From positions 1-61,938 of the forward strand of contig SIAI01000022.1 of NCBI GenBank assembly GCA_009691855.1: a stretch of 61,938 nucleotides of DNA, in the 5' to 3' direction. Shown here in pieces: positions 59,328-61,938 of this stretch. Position 1 is the stretch's first letter, and each line of letters starts with the position of its first letter. The notes below the pieces were generated by a model. The model had not been told where the DNA came from and ran no database searches. It saw nothing but the letters and a program-made list of their open reading frames with translations. The translations under genes were made by a program, and so were the position numbers. The DNA comes from Planctomycetota bacterium (GTDB lineage: Bacteria; Planctomycetota; UBA1135; GCA-002686595).

Positions 59328-61325
59328 ATGCAGCTCTCCTGGATCGACTGGCTGGTGATCGCGGTCTTCCTCGCCTACTCGATGTGGATTGGCTTCCGCT
59401 ACACGAAGAAGGCGAGCTCGAGCGTCGAGGAGTACTTCCTGAGCGGGCGCACGCTCGGCTGGTGGCTGGCCGGAACTTCGATGGTGGCCACGAGCTTCAG
59501 CGCCGACACGCCGCTCGTCGTCAGCGGCTGGGTGCGCGAGGGCGGAGTGGGCAAGAACTGGGTGTGGTGGTGCTTCGCCGTGGGCGGCGTCTTGCACGTG
59601 TTCTTCTTCGCGCGCTGGTGGCGGCGTGGCGAGGTGATGACGAAGGCCGAGCTGGTCGAGCTGCGCTACGGCGGTGTGGGCGCGCGCTTCCTGCGCGGCG
59701 CGCTGGGCGCGATCCACGCCTTCGTCACCAACACGATCACGCTGTGCTGGGTGCTGGTCGCTTCGGCCAAGATCCTGGACGTGCTCTTCGGCTTGCCGAA
59801 GGGCTATGCGCTGGTCGCGGCCAGCGTGCTGACGCTCGGCTACACCGCGGCGGCGGGCTTCTGGGGGGTGGTGCTCACGGACCAGTTCCAGTTCGTCGTG
59901 GCGATGATCGGCATGGTCGTGCTCGGCGTGATCTCGTGGAACGCGCTGGACGGCATGCACGGGCTCGACGCGGCGCTCGTGGCGGGGAAGATCGCGCCCG
60001 ACACGCTGCGCTTCTTCCCCAGCCCCGGCCCCGGCTCCTGGCACGACGCCTCCTTCTGGACGCCGGGCTTCACCGGCATCGCGGTGTACCTCGGCGTCGC
60101 CTGGTGGGCGCACGAGAGCGTCGATGGCACGGCGACCGCGGTGCAGCGCATCTCCGCCGCGCGCGACGAGCGTCAGGGCATGCTGGCGATGCTGTGGTTC
60201 AACGTGGCGCACTACGCGCTGCGGCCGTGGGGCTGGATCGCAACCGCGCTGGCCTCGCTCGTGCTCCTGCCGACGATCGAGGTGCGCGCCGGCGAGCCCG
60301 GCACGGTGCGCGCCGTGAGCGCGGAGGCCGTGGTGCTCGCGCCGGACTCGGGCGCGGCCGAGGTGACGCTCTCGCTGCGTCCGCCGGAGAGCGCCGACGA
60401 CTGGAAGCCGGTGGCGCCGACGACGCTCGCGGCGGGCCAGCACCTCGAGCGTGACGCGCTCGTCGCGCGCACCGATCCGGAGTCGGCCTACGTGACGATG
60501 ATGCAGCGCTACCTGCCCGTGGGCCTGCTCGGCCTGATGGTCGCCTCGCTCTTGGCCGCGTTCATGTCCACGGTGACGACGCACATCAACCTGGCCGCGT
60601 CCTACTACGTGAACGACGTCTATCGGCGCTTCCTCGCGCCGGGCGCCGACGACAAGAGCTGCATCCGCGCGGCGCGCTTCGCCAGCGTGGCCGTGCTGGC
60701 CATCGCCGGCACGCTGGCCTACTTCTCGACCTCGATCAGCAGTCTCTTCTTGTTCCTGCTCGCGTTCCTGTCCGGCGTCGGCCCCGTGTACCTCGGGCGC
60801 TGGTTGTGGTGGCGCGTGCGCGCCTCGACCGAGATCACGGCCATGCTGGCCTCGTGCGTCACGGCGAGCCTGTGCACGCTATGGAGCGCGGGAACCTCTG
60901 CGAGCGCGGAGACCTGGGCGCCCTTCGGTTGGCACCTCGGGCCGCTCTCGCCCGGCGGGGTGCTGTCGAGCGAGGGGCGCCTGATCCTGACCGTGCTCGT
61001 CTCGAGCGCCTGCGCGCTCGTCTCGCTGCTCGTCACGCGTGCGCCTGACCCGGCGACGCTCGTGCCCTTCTACCGGCGTCTGCGCCCGCTCGGCGCCTGG
61101 GGCCCGGTGCGCGCTCTGGCCGGAGCGACGCCACCGCGCGGTGAGTTCCTGATCGCGTGCGTTGGCTCGCTCGGTTCGCTGGCCGCGATCCTGGGCGCGA
61201 CGCTGGCCTTCGGCTTCTGGCTGCTCGAGCGCGAGAGCGGGCTGACCCTCGCGCTCGTGATGACGGTGGTGGGCACGGGCGTCACGCTGTACGCGTTGCG
61301 GCGGCTCGGCGCGCCGGCGCGCTAG
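59328..61325 (+). CDS. Sodium:solute symporter (SSS family)
   Basis: The 665-residue product has about 14 hydrophobic segments. The N-terminus WIDWLVIAVFLAYSMWIG and SVEEYFLSGRTLGWW is the family signature region. SADTPLVVSGWVREGG follows in the second helix pair, and GLMVASLLAAFMSTVTTHINLAASYY is the core helix containing conserved Ser/Thr. An extra hydrophilic segment of about 70 residues (about 315-387) lies between core helices. The substrate cannot be determined. No kinase or catabolic gene is coupled. Confidence 0.88.
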   Translation: MQLSWIDWLVIAVFLAYSMWIGFRYTKKASSSVEEYFLSGRTLGWWLAGTSMVATSFSADTPLVVSGWVREGGVGKNWVWWCFAVGGVLHVFFFARWWRRGEVMTKAELVELRYGGVGARFLRGALGAIHAFVTNTITLCWVLVASAKILDVLFGLPKGYALVAASVLTLGYTAAAGFWGVVLTDQFQFVVAMIGMVVLGVISWNALDGMHGLDAALVAGKIAPDTLRFFPSPGPGSWHDASFWTPGFTGIAVYLGVAWWAHESVDGTATAVQRISAARDERQGMLAMLWFNVAHYALRPWGWIATALASLVLLPTIEVRAGEPGTVRAVSAEAVVLAPDSGAAEVTLSLRPPESADDWKPVAPTTLAAGQHLERDALVARTDPESAYVTMMQRYLPVGLLGLMVASLLAAFMSTVTTHINLAASYYVNDVYRRFLAPGADDKSCIRAARFASVAVLAIAGTLAYFSTSISSLFLFLLAFLSGVGPVYLGRWLWWRVRASTEITAMLASCVTASLCTLWSAGTSASAETWAPFGWHLGPLSPGGVLSSEGRLILTVLVSSACALVSLLVTRAPDPATLVPFYRRLRPLGAWGPVRALAGATPPRGEFLIACVGSLGSLAAILGATLAFGFWLLERESGLTLALVMTVVGTGVTLYALRRLGAPAR

Positions 61326-61334
61326 AGCGCGCGC

Positions 61335-61938
61335 TCAGTGCGTCGGCAACACCCTCGTCCCGAAGGAAAACGTGCGCCGATCCATGAGCACGGGCTTGCT
61401 CTTGCCCGCCGCGACCCACTCGTCGTAGGCGATCTGGCCCTTGTTGTCGGTGGTGTTCGTGTCGCGCAGGAACTCCATGTACTCGCGCGCGCTCGTCTGG
61501 TGGTAGACGGACACGATCGCGTGTGTCGCGCCCAGCGGGATCGCGAACGCGGTGTCGTCCCAGTACTGGCCGTCGGCGTAGCTCGCGGCGACCGGCTGGG
61601 CCTGGCCGGCCTCGAAGGCGGCGTTGGCGAAGCCGCGCGGGGGGATGCGGTTGTCCTTGACGACCGTGTTGTTCAGCGCGACGTGGAACGAAGCGCCGGC
61701 GGGCAGGCCGGTCTGCGTGGCCATTGCCGCATCGAGGCCGATGACGCTCTCGAATACCTCGGTGTCGTTCGTGGTCAGCGTCGCGCCGACGTAGTCGTAG
61801 TGGCCGCGCTCGGCCAGCAGGTTCTTGCGGGCGTAGAACTTCACGTTCAGCCACATGCGCCGGCCCTCGGCGTAACCGCTGGGGAGCTTGTGCCCGCTCT
61901 GGTTCGTGATGCGCGCGACGAGGTCATTGCCCGCGCGC
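61335..61938 (-). CDS. C-terminal part of a secreted protein (5' end outside window)
   Basis: The frame is open to the window edge; only about 200 residues are visible. It begins NDLVARITNQSGHKLPSGYAEGRRMWLNVKFY. The GHKLPSGYxEGRRMWL block is known to me from large secreted multihaem-cytochrome-associated proteins in acidobacteria and planctomycetes. No CxxCH haem motif is present in the part seen. The stop is 10 bp from the convergent symporter gene. Function unknown. Confidence 0.6.
   Translation of the reverse strand, partial: RAGNDLVARITNQSGHKLPSGYAEGRRMWLNVKFYARKNLLAERGHYDYVGATLTTNDTEVFESVIGLDAAMATQTGLPAGASFHVALNNTVVKDNRIPPRGFANAAFEAGQAQPVAASYADGQYWDDTAFAIPLGATHAIVSVYHQTSAREYMEFLRDTNTTDNKGQIAYDEWVAAGKSKPVLMDRRTFSFGTRVLPTH

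Noticed and set aside
1..61938. CRISPR array, rRNA or tRNA genes
   Set aside because: No regularly spaced repeats, no rRNA motifs and no cloverleaf with a proper T-arm were found by eye. GGTTCGA-like strings, such as at 53545, belong to hairpins.

Overview
The window is GC-rich, densely coding DNA with strong G/C preference at third codon positions. The gene content suggests a deep-branching Planctomycetota bacterium. It includes a DUF1571 lipoprotein, many lipoproteins and secreted proteins of unknown function, sulfatase-fold/TPR proteins, carboxypeptidase-regulatory-like proteins, a HYR-domain relic, a fused E2-E1 2-oxoglutarate enzyme (Kgd type) and a small SpeD next to DUF4178. The phylum is an inference; no rRNA, tRNA or CRISPR array was seen.

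Layout. 1-9.9 kb: speD/DUF4178, a decayed TIR-FGE gene, small regulatory and secreted proteins, an MFS carrier, a frameshifted envelope protein, a serine hydrolase and a double alpha/beta hydrolase. 9.9-12.9 kb: an island of toxin-antitoxin-like genes (DUF2442/DUF4160, HepT/MntA, lone HicB, HipA_2 kinase), with a second degenerate DUF2442 copy at 7.9-8.1 kb. 13-16.7 kb: nrdB-nrdA behind two NrdR-like boxes spaced 31 bp apart. 17.1-18.6 kb: a broken DUF4920 gene and moaA. 19.2-23.4 kb: a membrane lipase-like protein and two lipoproteins. 23.4-29.3 kb: a tight five-gene operon (KASIII/OleA-like synthase, epimerase fused to a metallo-beta-lactamase fold, FtsX-type permease, ABC ATPase, BtaA-like DUF3419) that looks like a lipid synthesis and export pathway I cannot match to a known one.

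29.6-42.9 kb: a classical Cys-type sulfatase, a TPR/HYR rearrangement scar, and three coupled sulfatase-fold/TPR genes with Thr at the catalytic position. An alpha-alpha toroid protein, a hydrolase and a rhodanese gene follow. The rhodanese catalytic Cys codon is an in-frame TGA followed by a SECIS-like stem-loop, so it is a selenoprotein candidate. Coupled to it are DUF6624, a lipoprotein and a spherulin-4-like protein. 42.9-48.1 kb: a large adhesin-like repeat protein and a DUF4382 lipoprotein. 48.2-49.7 kb: a REP-associated tyrosine transposase (RAYT) between 89-bp inverted repeats. 50-53.5 kb: kgd. 53.5-54.1 kb: a repeat-packed intergenic region. One of its repeats has a second copy at 29.4 kb, in inverted orientation. 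54.1-61.9 kb: Asp/Asn hydroxylase, amidohydrolase, CehA/McbA metallohydrolase, Na+/solute symporter and a truncated secreted protein.

The main themes are nucleotide and central metabolism, a heavily decorated envelope and lipid chemistry, and an accessory layer of toxin-antitoxin genes, gene relics and palindromic repeats. Several genes carry frameshifts or stops (TIR-FGE, the envelope protein at 6 kb, DUF4920). These could be real decay or assembly errors and need read-level confirmation.
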